This document shows positions 18,873 through 27,977 of a stretch of 64,000 nt of DNA, in pieces (position 1 is the stretch's first letter; each line of letters opens with the position of its first letter). The DNA lies in the NCBI GenBank assembly GCA_021108035.1, contig JAIORQ010000070.1, positions 1 through 64,000 on the forward strand, given 5' to 3'. Origin of the DNA: Bacteroidales bacterium (GTDB lineage Bacteria > Bacteroidota > Bacteroidia > Bacteroidales > JAADGE01). Both the position numbers and the translations under genes were made by a program. Under the pieces are notes generated by a model. That model was given only the letters and a program-made list of their open reading frames with translations. It searched no databases and was not told the DNA's origin.

Positions 18873-20390
18873 TTATTTCCATTTCAGTTCATCATAGAAA
18901 ATCAAGTATGTTATTATTTCAACATCATTTATTGTTTCTTTATTATCTCGTACAACATCCGGAATATTTATGTGGTTCGGTAAAAAAACAATATAAATAC
19001 CTTTTTTCAATTCAAGGCTTTGACAATAATAAGCAAGTTGATTTTTACCTTCTGTAAATTGTGCTTCATAATAATAAATTTTTGTTTCAACCAAACTTTC
19101 ATCGCCGTACACATTAATTATAAGATCGCTTTTACCGAGACCTGTATCGGCTTCTCTGTAGCTTTTGCCGTTTATTGTTTGCAGAAATGCCTGTATATAA
19201 GTTTCAAAACTGTATATAAGTGCACTTTCTTTTATTGATTTATATTCACCGTTTTCGTCTTTTTCTCTAAAAACATTAAAGCCTCTTCTTTTCACGTAGG
19301 TTTTATATCCTGACATCAAAGCATCAAAATTTAACTTCTTATTATCATCAAAAAGTTCACTGTGAATAAAACTGCGTAAAATAGATGATTTCTCACCGTT
19401 TGAATAAGGATAAAATGCTTTGTATAATCTTTTTTTATAAAACGGCACCCAAAATGTTATATTTTTATCATAATGCTCTTTTATTAAACCGTTAGTGTGT
19501 AATACTTTTATGCTTTCTCTGTCTATATCAAACGGAATTTTATCGGATTTAAACAAAAGTCTTTCCATAAGACTTCGATATTGTTTTGCTTTATTTAAAA
19601 TATTTGCAAAATTTTTGTCAATGGCTACATTCAAATACCAATGTTCAACTTCGAGATAATCTGTATATGTTAAAACTTCCTTATCGGGATAATCTTCAAC
19701 AAGTTTTTTAGCAAAACCGTTCGCAAGTCCGGGTTGACCTGCTGTTATTTGATATATTTTTTCTTTTACTTTTTGTTCAAATTTTTGACCTGTTTCTTCT
19801 TCGTGTTGTGATAATAGTTCAAGAACCTCAAGTTCAGTAAAATAAGGAACATCTAAATTATCTGCAATATTAAAAGGGCTTGCATTATCACTTATTACAC
19901 CAAGTATATTTGAAACACCCACAAGAATAACACTTTTTAAACAGTGGTTCTCTCTTGAGTGATATGCATTACGAATTGAATGTAAAAATGTTCCGAAATA
20001 TTTAGGGTTTATACCTTCTACTTCATCAATTATCAGAACAAATTTATCCTTATTATTTTGCTCAATAGATTTGAAGATGCTGCCGATTGTTTTGTCTGTA
20101 ATTTTAATATTCCAAAATTCTTCAAATTTCCACAGCAATCTGCTTAAAAAAGAACTCACAGGTTCCTCTTTATAATTCTCAAAATTTATATGTGCAACTT
20201 TATATCCGTCTTTTTCCAGCTCTTTAGCCAGAAATCTGAAATATGTGCTTTTGCCAGTTTGGCGAGGTGCCCAAATTGTAAAATATCTGTTTTTCTTAAC
20301 AAATTCAATTCCTTTGTTTATAAGATTTTGGCGTGTTAATGTATAATGTTGTTCGAGAATATTCGGGCCTGAAGTGTTAAACTCTCTCAT
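18873..20390 (-). CDS. AAA-like ATPase with C-terminal PD-(D/E)XK-type nuclease motif
   Basis: This 505-residue protein begins EFNTSGPN, then has Walker A PRQTGKST (42-49), Walker B FVLIIDEVEG (D122/E123), a winged-helix-like middle and a C-terminal nuclease-like module with D422 (GKSDLIINVYG) and E435-x-K437 (VETKIYY). Families of this build (AAA_35/AAA-ATPase-like with PDDEXK_9) are abundant in Bacteroidota and often behave as accessory or mobile genes; their function is unsettled. It lies between meaB and a duplicated, broken meaB 5' end, showing it entered here. Assignment of the nuclease motif is by eye. Confidence 0.8.
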   Translation of the reverse strand: MREFNTSGPNILEQHYTLTRQNLINKGIEFVKKNRYFTIWAPRQTGKSTYFRFLAKELEKDGYKVAHINFENYKEEPVSSFLSRLLWKFEEFWNIKITDKTIGSIFKSIEQNNKDKFVLIIDEVEGINPKYFGTFLHSIRNAYHSRENHCLKSVILVGVSNILGVISDNASPFNIADNLDVPYFTELEVLELLSQHEEETGQKFEQKVKEKIYQITAGQPGLANGFAKKLVEDYPDKEVLTYTDYLEVEHWYLNVAIDKNFANILNKAKQYRSLMERLLFKSDKIPFDIDRESIKVLHTNGLIKEHYDKNITFWVPFYKKRLYKAFYPYSNGEKSSILRSFIHSELFDDNKKLNFDALMSGYKTYVKRRGFNVFREKDENGEYKSIKESALIYSFETYIQAFLQTINGKSYREADTGLGKSDLIINVYGDESLVETKIYYYEAQFTEGKNQLAYYCQSLELKKGIYIVFLPNHINIPDVVRDNKETINDVEIITYLIFYDELKWK

Positions 20391-20462
20391 TATTATTTAT
20401 TTAAATGAAAATAATATGCTTGCAATTTACAATTTTTTTGGTTAAGTAACACAATCCTAATC

Positions 20463-20729
20463 GAATTCCCGCTGTGGGGCATACATTTATTAATGATTTC
20501 TTGTGCTTTAATTCTGTGTTCATTTTTAGAACATTTCAATTAATGTAATTGCTCTGCCCAAATAAGTAATATTACCTTACAAAATCTCTTTTAAAAATTG
20601 ATCTGCCGGAATATCCTTTTTTTTGGCGTCTTTAAACTTTGATACAGCATTTTCATCAAGTTGATTAACTTGTTCAACACCTTTTTGAACAGATAAAGCG
20701 GAATTTTTTTTAGAATCTTTTGATGGCAT
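20463..20729 (-). pseudogene. Duplicated, decayed 5' end of meaB
   Basis: The segment is highly similar to 18580-18845, covering codons 1 to about 89 of meaB. It starts at ATG 20729 (MPSKDSKKNSALSV, diverging from meaB only in the first residues and scattered sites). The codon matching Ser51 is TAA (TCC in meaB), and a one-base insertion near 20540 shifts the frame. Only the first 50 codons are open. The 3' boundary at GAATTCCCG is sharp, which points to a duplication break rather than gradual loss. Confidence 0.88.
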
Positions 20730-20793
20730 TGTTAAAAATTAAAGAATATAAACATTACAAAGTTAATTATATTCTAAAAAAAACATAAAAAAA

Positions 20794-20822
20794 AAGAAAC
20801 TGCCCTTTTGAGACAGTTTCTT
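20794..20822 (-). terminator. Terminator of the SusCD lipoprotein operon
   Basis: AAGAAACTG (20794-20802) pairs perfectly with 20814-20822 around an 11-nt loop. On the minus strand the stem is followed by a long T-run. It closes the three-gene operon that starts at susC. Confidence 0.8.
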
Positions 20823-20843
20823 AATATTTAAAAAAATAATTTA

Positions 20844-21887
20844 TTATCTTGCTTGTCTAACAACATTCTTAATATTGAATAATGGATTAGAATTTTCTTC
20901 ATAATTCACATAAATTTTCTTTGCACCATAATCAATAATATAACCTATAATATAATCATAATAAGCTGAATAATCATCAGGCCCTATTCCTACGAATATA
21001 GTTAAAGTTTGTCCGCAATAATCAAGTTCCCAGTTATAATCTTCATTTCCCTCTTTTGTATTTAAATCAAAAACATAATAATCATAAACTGCTGAACCGT
21101 CAGTTGAGGAATTTAAAAATTGTGCTGTTCCGTCTTCATTCAACGGGATCGTAATTACCGGACTTGCAGGATCACTTGCTTCAATATCAATTATTGTCGG
21201 AACACTACTTCCTACCATTGTTTCACCCCAAATTGCAGGAGGTCCTCCGTACCAAATCCCGTCAATAGTCATATTTCCGTCTTCAGTATCAGCAATTGTC
21301 CATGTTTCACTAATATCCACACCCCAAGCACTTGTATAAGTTACATCATAATCTCCTACGAAATCTGCAACTTCCCAAGGACAAAAATCCTTTTTATACA
21401 ATGTATAAATTGCTTCATTATTAACAGTATAAACAGGAACACTACCGTCTTTCAATTTAATCTTAAATGAAACACCTTGTTGCAAAGGCATCCCAAGATT
21501 AACTAAAGTTAGGTCTATTGAACCCATAGAACTTCCTGCAGGTACTGTAAAACTTGTTGCCGACAATGTAAACATATCAGTGGTTGCAGCAATAACAGTA
21601 TCTTCTCCATTAATATAACCTTCTAAAGTTATATCAAAATCAACAGTTAAATCAGATGTAGGTGCAGGCCCTAATACTTTAATATCAATTGTTGTTACTA
21701 AGTCAGAAGGATCATTATTTGCATCTAACTTATTCATTGAAACATATTGATCACCTAAGACCAATTGTATAGACTGTGCATCTCCGGCTTCAGGCGAATG
21801 GAAGAGTTCTGTTTTTTCATAACAAGAACTCATGAAAATGACTCCCATTAAAAAGATTGCCGGAAGTATTAATATTTTATTTTTCAT
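20844..21887 (-). CDS. SusCD-associated surface lipoprotein
   Basis: This 347-residue lipoprotein has a lipobox MSSC (about 19-22) and two beta-rich parts: a Calx-beta/DUF1735-like N-terminal domain (about 40-150, with TDLTVDFDITLEG-like strands) and a C-terminal domain after CPWEVADFVGDYDVTYTSAW that resembles lipid/ligand-binding beta-barrels. It is the third gene of the SusC-SusD operon, 34 nt after susD. Such proteins usually bind the same substrate on the outer surface. Domain naming is approximate; the substrate is unknown. Confidence 0.75.
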   Translation of the reverse strand: MKNKILILPAIFLMGVIFMSSCYEKTELFHSPEAGDAQSIQLVLGDQYVSMNKLDANNDPSDLVTTIDIKVLGPAPTSDLTVDFDITLEGYINGEDTVIAATTDMFTLSATSFTVPAGSSMGSIDLTLVNLGMPLQQGVSFKIKLKDGSVPVYTVNNEAIYTLYKKDFCPWEVADFVGDYDVTYTSAWGVDISETWTIADTEDGNMTIDGIWYGGPPAIWGETMVGSSVPTIIDIEASDPASPVITIPLNEDGTAQFLNSSTDGSAVYDYYVFDLNTKEGNEDYNWELDYCGQTLTIFVGIGPDDYSAYYDYIIGYIIDYGAKKIYVNYEENSNPLFNIKNVVRQAR

Positions 21888-21921
21888 AATTAACTTAATT
21901 TTAAATTTAAAAATCTAATGA

Positions 21922-23271
21922 TTATTGAAAAATCCATAATCCGGTAGCTGTTGTTACACCACTCGGACAATTCTCATTATAAGTAATCTCACTTTGCGGA
22001 TATGGATATCTTACCGGTACGGCATTAGCTATTGCACCTTGAACAGTTTGCATTACCGGAAATCCGGTTCTTCTGTAATCATCATACGGAATAACTGTTG
22101 AATACAAAGCTTTGTATTTTTCTTCAATAATCAATTGTAAAGTAAGTGTTGTAACATTATTAATGTTAGCATTTAACCAGCTATTGGTTATGGAAGTATC
22201 TCCTACAACAGCTTCAACTGATCCTTTAACACCATCTTGCCATGCTAATAAAGCAGTTGCGTTATCAGAGCTTAATAGTGTTTCAGCTTCAATAAATTTC
22301 ATTTCAGAATAAGAACTGAATATTACCGGTGAATCTTCAGAAGCATTATATGTACCGAGATACGATGCCGCGGAATTCTCAGAACCGGGATCACTGCCTG
22401 TATAAAGTCCGTCTCCATCAGGAGCGGCATAAAAAGGTAATCTCGGATCATTATTATCAGCTAACATATTTACAAAAGTAGATGACATTCTGATATCCGT
22501 TCTGTCCCTCATAAATTGAAAAATTGGGTTTTCGTTTGATCCCTCAGAAAAAGCTAAACTGAAATTTTCTCCGGCAGCAAATGCATCAGCCAAATATGAT
22601 GTAACATTACCGCCGTTATAAAAAGCATATCTGGCTCTTAAAGCATTAGCAGCTTTAATCCACATTGCTGTATTTCCGTCGTAAATTAAATCACCTGCGA
22701 TATCAACTGCATTATCTGCTTGTCCTAAATCTGCTATTGCCTCATCTAATAAATCATCAATAGTTGCATAAATTGATGTTTGAGAATCAAAAACCGGTTG
22801 TAATACAGCATTAGCACCGTCAAATGCTTCGGTATAAGGCATATCACCAAAGAAGTTAGTTAAAGTACCTAAATTCAAAGCTAACATTACTTTTGCCATA
22901 CCTGCATAATACGGAGAATTCTGCTCGCCTGCTTTAACAATTAAATCTTTACAATCCATCATTGATTGGGCATATAAATTTTCCCACAAATCATTAACGT
23001 CAGCAGAATTTAATTGGTATCTTCCTTCAGTTAATGATTGTCTGTCAACACCGTCAAAAAATTGCATCCAAATATTGGATGTTCTGACGGCTGTATTTCC
23101 GCCGATAACATATCCTGATGATGCCTGAATAGACGGAAGTAAAAGTTCCATAGGAACATCATCCGGAGAATCCGGGTCTATGTTTAAATCCGTGTCAATC
23201 CATTTACATCCCGAGAAAATAAGTGCAACAGCAAATATTAACAGGATATTGAATTTTAATATATTTTTCAT
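21922..23271 (-). CDS. SusD/RagB-like outer-membrane lipoprotein
   Basis: This 449-residue lipoprotein has signal peptide and lipobox LIFSGC, then the helical SusD_like fold (SusD-like_2 type: DVPMELLLPSIQASSGYVIGG, followed by TPR helices and a C-terminal SEITYNENCPSG ending). SusD proteins form the lid of the SusC channel and capture ligand. It lies 26 nt downstream of susC. The SusD-like_2 branch is often linked to peptide or unknown ligands rather than starch, and no glycosidase or peptidase gene is nearby to name the substrate. Confidence 0.93.
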   Translation of the reverse strand: MKNILKFNILLIFAVALIFSGCKWIDTDLNIDPDSPDDVPMELLLPSIQASSGYVIGGNTAVRTSNIWMQFFDGVDRQSLTEGRYQLNSADVNDLWENLYAQSMMDCKDLIVKAGEQNSPYYAGMAKVMLALNLGTLTNFFGDMPYTEAFDGANAVLQPVFDSQTSIYATIDDLLDEAIADLGQADNAVDIAGDLIYDGNTAMWIKAANALRARYAFYNGGNVTSYLADAFAAGENFSLAFSEGSNENPIFQFMRDRTDIRMSSTFVNMLADNNDPRLPFYAAPDGDGLYTGSDPGSENSAASYLGTYNASEDSPVIFSSYSEMKFIEAETLLSSDNATALLAWQDGVKGSVEAVVGDTSITNSWLNANINNVTTLTLQLIIEEKYKALYSTVIPYDDYRRTGFPVMQTVQGAIANAVPVRYPYPQSEITYNENCPSGVTTATGLWIFQ

Positions 23272-23297
23272 AATTAAAATAATTTTAAATTTAATAA

Positions 23298-26200
23298 TTA
23301 AAAGGTTAATTTAACACCGAATGTATATGATTTTGTACCCGGATTGTTAAAATAATCAAATCCTTGAGAATTTCTTGCTTGTGTTAAACTGGTTTCAGGA
23401 TCAATTCCTTGATAAGGAGTTGCTAACCATAAATTTTTACCTGAAACATAAATCTCAACACCGTTAAAGAATGTATTCTCTAAAACAGATTTATTTAAAG
23501 TATATGATAATGCAACTTCTCTTAAACGAACCCAACTTGCATCTTCAATAGCAGCAGCAGTAGGACCTCCGCCGAAGTTACCTCCGTGACCTCTGTACCA
23601 TGCTTGATCTTGTACAACACGAGTTGTATTTGTGGTACCGTCAGATACTACAATCGTATTTCCGTCAGCATCTTCACCTAAGTGTCCGTAAACACCATCG
23701 AAAACAACAATGTTTTCTGCAGGAGTTTCATCATAATTAATTGTACCGTTATCATTATAAACAACATCTCTGTTTAATGTTTCCATGGTTTGTCCAAAGA
23801 AATTCAAAGTAAATCTTGTACCGTTATACATTAAACCGCCTTGTCTAATATCTAATAAAGCATACAAACCAATTCCTTTGTAGTTTACAGTTGTTGAAAC
23901 ATTAGCCGTCCAATCGGGAGAAACACTACCGAGAGCTACTTGTGCAGTATCGCAAGTCCACGGGAAACCGTCAGGATTAGCATCTGTAGGATCATCATTA
24001 ATTAAGATATTTCCGTCAGCATCTCTCCACCAATCATATCCGAATATTGTTCCGTAATCATATCCTACAACCGCTCTTACTTGAGGATCAGTAAATCCGC
24101 CAAGGAATACATTATCAACACCTTCTGCTAATTCAAGAACTTCATTTTCCATTTTAGTGAAGTTAGCTCTTATGTTCCATTCAAAATCTTTAGTTTTTAC
24201 AACCGTAGCATAGGCACTAATTTCAAACCCTTTACTTTCCATTGAAGCAGCATTTGCAGACATATTATTGTAGCCTGAAGAAGTTGCAATCGGAACCGGA
24301 AGGATCAAATTATTATTAGTATTTTGGAAATATGAAAAATCCAATCCTATTTTATCTTTTAAGAATTTTAATTCAGCTCCAACCTCAAAAGTTGTCATAT
24401 CTTCATGAACTAATTCTGAATTTCCTAATAACCAGCCAACTTCATATCCGGAAACATCTCTGAAAGGGAAATCAATACCTCCGGTCCATCCGTCATTAAC
24501 AGATGTTGAATTATATACCGATCTTGTATAATAAGGAGGAGCAATATTAGCTGTTTTAGCCCAAGATCCTCTTAATTTACCGAATGATAATATTGAATTA
24601 CCTTTTAATGCTGCTAATTCAGTAAACACAAACCCTAAACTGAATGAAGGATATAAGGCTGATAATTTATCTTCCGGCATTGTAGTTGACCATTCGTTTC
24701 TTACAGTAGCACCGAGATACAACATATTATAAAAATCAAGGTCTAAATTCAAGAAAACAGCAGATGTTCTGTAATTTACTTCATATTTATCTGAACTTTG
24801 AGCAGAAGTATTATCTATATGATAAAGACCGGGTATAGCCAAATCAGCTGTAGCAGTAGAAACCATTTTAAAACTTGTTGAATATAAATTTTGACCTGCT
24901 ATTACAGTTAAACCGATATCATCTGTCAAATCCCTGTTCATATTTAATAAAATTGTTGAATTAAAAGATTGATTAAACTCTCCTCTTTCTTCCAATTTTC
25001 CGTCCGGATATGTTCTGTCGTTTACGGCAAATACATCTTGAAATCTTCTGGAATACCAGTCAGTACCTACATTGTATGAAAGATTCAGCCAATCTAATAA
25101 ATCTGCTTTCACAAAAGCACTACCTACAAAACGATCGTTTTTATCTTCAAAATAATTTTCGTTAGCCGACCAATACGGATTGTTATATCCTCCGCCATGT
25201 CGGTAAGTTCTTTGAGTTCCGTCTTCTAATTTCCAACCTGCAGAAGCATCAAATGTTTGAGGCATTCTTGCTAAACCAAGCATAATTCCTGAAACGTTAG
25301 AACCGTTTTGAATAAAATTACCTACAGAGTGTGAAAACATAGTGTTACCACCGGTAGTAATTTTATCGGTCAATTTAGTCTCGGCATTTAATCTTAATGA
25401 AGTTCTGTTAAATGTATTATTCGGAATAATACCTTTTTCATCCAAATTACCGAGAGAAAAATAATAAGAAGTATTAGCATTACCTGCTTGGATACTTAAG
25501 TTATTATTAAATGACCATGCGTTTTGGAAGAATCCGTAAGCATCGAACGTTTGTGCCGGTCCGCCGTTTGCCAAAGGATCATTTTGACTTACCAAAGCAC
25601 CGTTGACATTATAATCAGGATTTAACCAAACTGATTCATGAGTAGAATATGCCAATGTGTCAACTTTAGCCCCCCAAGAACCGCTGTATCCGCTGATCCA
25701 CTGATCGTTAAGTCCTTGAGAATACACATCTTGTAATTCAATGTGTTGCGAAATTTGCGACATAGTTGCAGAACCGTGATAACTGATCTTCATTTTTTGG
25801 TTTTTAGTACCTTTTTTAGTAGTAATAATAATTACACCATTAGCTGCCTGTACACCGTATAATGCTGTTGCAGCACCACCTTTTAGTACACTTACCGTCT
25901 CAATGTCTTCAGGGTTAAAGTCAATACTTCTCGAAGAAGAGTTAACACCTTCAGTTTCATACTCACTACCGCCCCAGTTTTGTTGTGTTTCAACGGGCAT
26001 TCCGTCAACAATGAATAATGGTTGGTTGTTTCCCTTAATAGAAGAAGAACCGCGAATAGTAATAAATGCCGAAGAACCTGCAGTACCACCTGAACTTGTG
26101 ATATTTACACCGGCAGTTTTTGCATTTAATGCATTAATCATATCCGTATTGGCTGTTCTGGTCATATCTTCACCAGATACTTCCTGCACTGTATAACCAA

Positions 26201-26546
26201 GTGCTTTTTTCTCTTTGGAAATACCAAGAGCAGTTACAACAACCTCTCCGATGTCCTCGCTTGAGGGCATCATAGTAACATCAATAACATCTCCGGAAAT
26301 AGCAGCTTCTTGCGTTTCCATTCCAATGTATGAAAACACCAAAGTGTTAGATCCGTCAGGAACTTCAATAGTATATGAACCATCAGCAAGTGTCATGGTT
26401 CCTACTGTTGTTCCTTTTACGAGTACACTAACTCCCGGTAATGTTTCACCGGCATCATCAGTAACTGTACCCGTTACCGTGTTTTGAGCATAAATTTGCA
26501 ATCCTAAAATTGAGAAAATTGCAAATAATAGCATTAGTTTTTTCAT
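23298..26546 (-). CDS. SusC/RagA TonB-linked outer-membrane transporter
   Basis: This 1082-residue protein starts at ATG 26546, giving signal peptide MKKLMLLFAIFSILGLQIYAQ. A carboxypeptidase-regulatory-like domain (about 22-95, VTGTVTDDAGETLPGVSVLV), a plug domain (about 105-240, ALGYTVQEVSGEDMTRTAN and VSVLKGGAATALYG) and a 22-strand barrel follow. The C-terminal strand ends in Phe (SYTFGVKLTF), as expected for BamA assembly. Together with the SusD-like lipoprotein it imports a large ligand using TonB energy. It heads a three-gene operon. Confidence 0.95.
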   Translation of the reverse strand: MKKLMLLFAIFSILGLQIYAQNTVTGTVTDDAGETLPGVSVLVKGTTVGTMTLADGSYTIEVPDGSNTLVFSYIGMETQEAAISGDVIDVTMMPSSEDIGEVVVTALGISKEKKALGYTVQEVSGEDMTRTANTDMINALNAKTAGVNITSSGGTAGSSAFITIRGSSSIKGNNQPLFIVDGMPVETQQNWGGSEYETEGVNSSSRSIDFNPEDIETVSVLKGGAATALYGVQAANGVIIITTKKGTKNQKMKISYHGSATMSQISQHIELQDVYSQGLNDQWISGYSGSWGAKVDTLAYSTHESVWLNPDYNVNGALVSQNDPLANGGPAQTFDAYGFFQNAWSFNNNLSIQAGNANTSYYFSLGNLDEKGIIPNNTFNRTSLRLNAETKLTDKITTGGNTMFSHSVGNFIQNGSNVSGIMLGLARMPQTFDASAGWKLEDGTQRTYRHGGGYNNPYWSANENYFEDKNDRFVGSAFVKADLLDWLNLSYNVGTDWYSRRFQDVFAVNDRTYPDGKLEERGEFNQSFNSTILLNMNRDLTDDIGLTVIAGQNLYSTSFKMVSTATADLAIPGLYHIDNTSAQSSDKYEVNYRTSAVFLNLDLDFYNMLYLGATVRNEWSTTMPEDKLSALYPSFSLGFVFTELAALKGNSILSFGKLRGSWAKTANIAPPYYTRSVYNSTSVNDGWTGGIDFPFRDVSGYEVGWLLGNSELVHEDMTTFEVGAELKFLKDKIGLDFSYFQNTNNNLILPVPIATSSGYNNMSANAASMESKGFEISAYATVVKTKDFEWNIRANFTKMENEVLELAEGVDNVFLGGFTDPQVRAVVGYDYGTIFGYDWWRDADGNILINDDPTDANPDGFPWTCDTAQVALGSVSPDWTANVSTTVNYKGIGLYALLDIRQGGLMYNGTRFTLNFFGQTMETLNRDVVYNDNGTINYDETPAENIVVFDGVYGHLGEDADGNTIVVSDGTTNTTRVVQDQAWYRGHGGNFGGGPTAAAIEDASWVRLREVALSYTLNKSVLENTFFNGVEIYVSGKNLWLATPYQGIDPETSLTQARNSQGFDYFNNPGTKSYTFGVKLTF

Positions 26547-26833
26547 AAACAAACAATTTTTAGTTAACAATTAAATTCATTTTAATGTACAAACATAACA
26601 AAAATATTATTCTCATCAAAAAACTTAAGAGTAATATTTTCAATATAATACACGTTGTTTTTTTATATACCTGATATTCTGGAAGTTACACTTGTTATAA
26701 TTGTTAAAAAATGTTAATAACATATCTGTTCCTTTACTGTTTATGTACAAATAAGTTAATTTTATCAAAAACACAATAAGTTTAAAGTTCAAGGGGGGAT
26801 GTAATTCCTTTTCGAAAAGAGTTTTGCTAATTG

Positions 26834-27850
26834 TTATTTTAGCAATTCAATTATTTCTGAAGTCAGTTTAGAGGTTATTTTTGAAATTTCTTCTATGCTT
26901 AAACCTGATTTGTGTAAGTTTTTAATAATTTGTATATTTTGTTTACGTTCTTTCTCTTCTCTTTGTTTAGCTTCTTCTTCTCTTTGTTTGGCTTCTTCTT
27001 CTCTTTGTTTGGCTTCTTCTTCTCTCTGCTTGGCTTCTTCTTCTCTTTGTTTGGCTTCTTCTTCTCTCTGCTTGGCTTCTTCTTCTCTTTGTCCGGCTTC
27101 TTCTACTTGCTTAATATACTTTAATTCTTGCTCATCAAATATTTGGTCAATTTCTTCTTCAGCTCTTAATTGACGACGAAAATTATCATCTGAAACAGGA
27201 CTTTGAAGATATTTTACAATATCCTCAAATTCTCTCGGAACTTCTTGCAAATCAATAATAGAGCGGTCATTAGTACACCAAGCTTGGTTAAATAATATAA
27301 GTAACTTTTCTAATTTGCTTCTTCTTTTTTCGGGTAATCGTTTTACTTGCAAAATATGCGAACGATGTGTTAAATGTTCAACAAAATAACTTTTTACTTT
27401 TATTTCTTTTTTGCTCACAGCATCTGTTATACATTGATTAACCTTAACAGCCATATAAGGCAGATCTTCCAGTTTATAACCAAGAATATATATTGTTATT
27501 ATAGGGTATGGTGTTTTAACTTCTTTATCTTGTATTGTTTCTGTTTCACTGTGCATGTAATTCATTCCGAGATAAGTACGGAAACGTTGGATATCAGTTG
27601 AGAATTTTGACTTTTGAAGTTCAATAAGTACGGTTTGTTTTGTATTTTCAGAAGTAACAATAACTGCTTTAAAATCTAATCGGAAAAGTGTTAATGCACG
27701 TTTTTCATCCGGAACGATTGTTTCTTGTTGGCTTAAAGTAAGTTCTAAAATTTCTTGGTCAAGAATAACCGAAATAACTTTTTTAGCTAAACGTTCGTTT
27801 TGCATTAAAAACTTAAATGCTTTATCATACAGAGGATTAATAATTTTCAT
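26834..27850 (-). CDS. Rpn/PDDEXK-family transposase-like nuclease with heptad-repeat tail
   Basis: This 338-residue protein matches the PD-(D/E)XK nuclease family transposase group (NPLYDKAFKFLMQNERLAKKVI, then FRLDFKAVIV with VLIELQKSKF giving D-xn-ExQK). After residue 240 there are eight near-perfect 7-residue units (AKQREEE) that would form a long charged coiled coil. Rpn-like proteins in other bacteria promote recA-independent recombination or act in phage defence. It lies alone between the susC promoter and the phosphosugar mutase. The repeat number is likely to vary between strains. Confidence 0.82.
   Translation of the reverse strand: MKIINPLYDKAFKFLMQNERLAKKVISVILDQEILELTLSQQETIVPDEKRALTLFRLDFKAVIVTSENTKQTVLIELQKSKFSTDIQRFRTYLGMNYMHSETETIQDKEVKTPYPIITIYILGYKLEDLPYMAVKVNQCITDAVSKKEIKVKSYFVEHLTHRSHILQVKRLPEKRRSKLEKLLILFNQAWCTNDRSIIDLQEVPREFEDIVKYLQSPVSDDNFRRQLRAEEEIDQIFDEQELKYIKQVEEAGQREEEAKQREEEAKQREEEAKQREEEAKQREEEAKQREEEAKQREEKERKQNIQIIKNLHKSGLSIEEISKITSKLTSEIIELLK
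26945..27110. repeat. 21-bp coding tandem repeats
   Basis: About eight 21-bp units (CTTCTTCTTCTCTTTGTTTGG on the plus strand, with CTCTCTGCTTGG variants) encode AKQREEE heptads in the Rpn-like gene. Unit variants alternate, which suggests expansion by slippage or unequal exchange. Confidence 0.85.
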
Positions 27851-27977
27851 TTTTCTATGATTTATTGCAAACTTACAACTTTTTTCAATTTAAAATTGCA
27901 ATACAAGACGAAATGTCTTTTTATTTTCTTTATAATTTTTTAAATTCGCGTGAATAAAATGAACTAACAATTAAATT

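Noticed and set aside
26930-27124. CRISPR-like repeat array
   Set aside because: The units are 21 bp, contiguous and coding, with no spacers and no cas genes.
26895-27173. Antisense Leu/Ser-rich ORFs across the heptad repeats
   Set aside because: They are low-complexity shadows of the AKQREEE repeat on the other strand.
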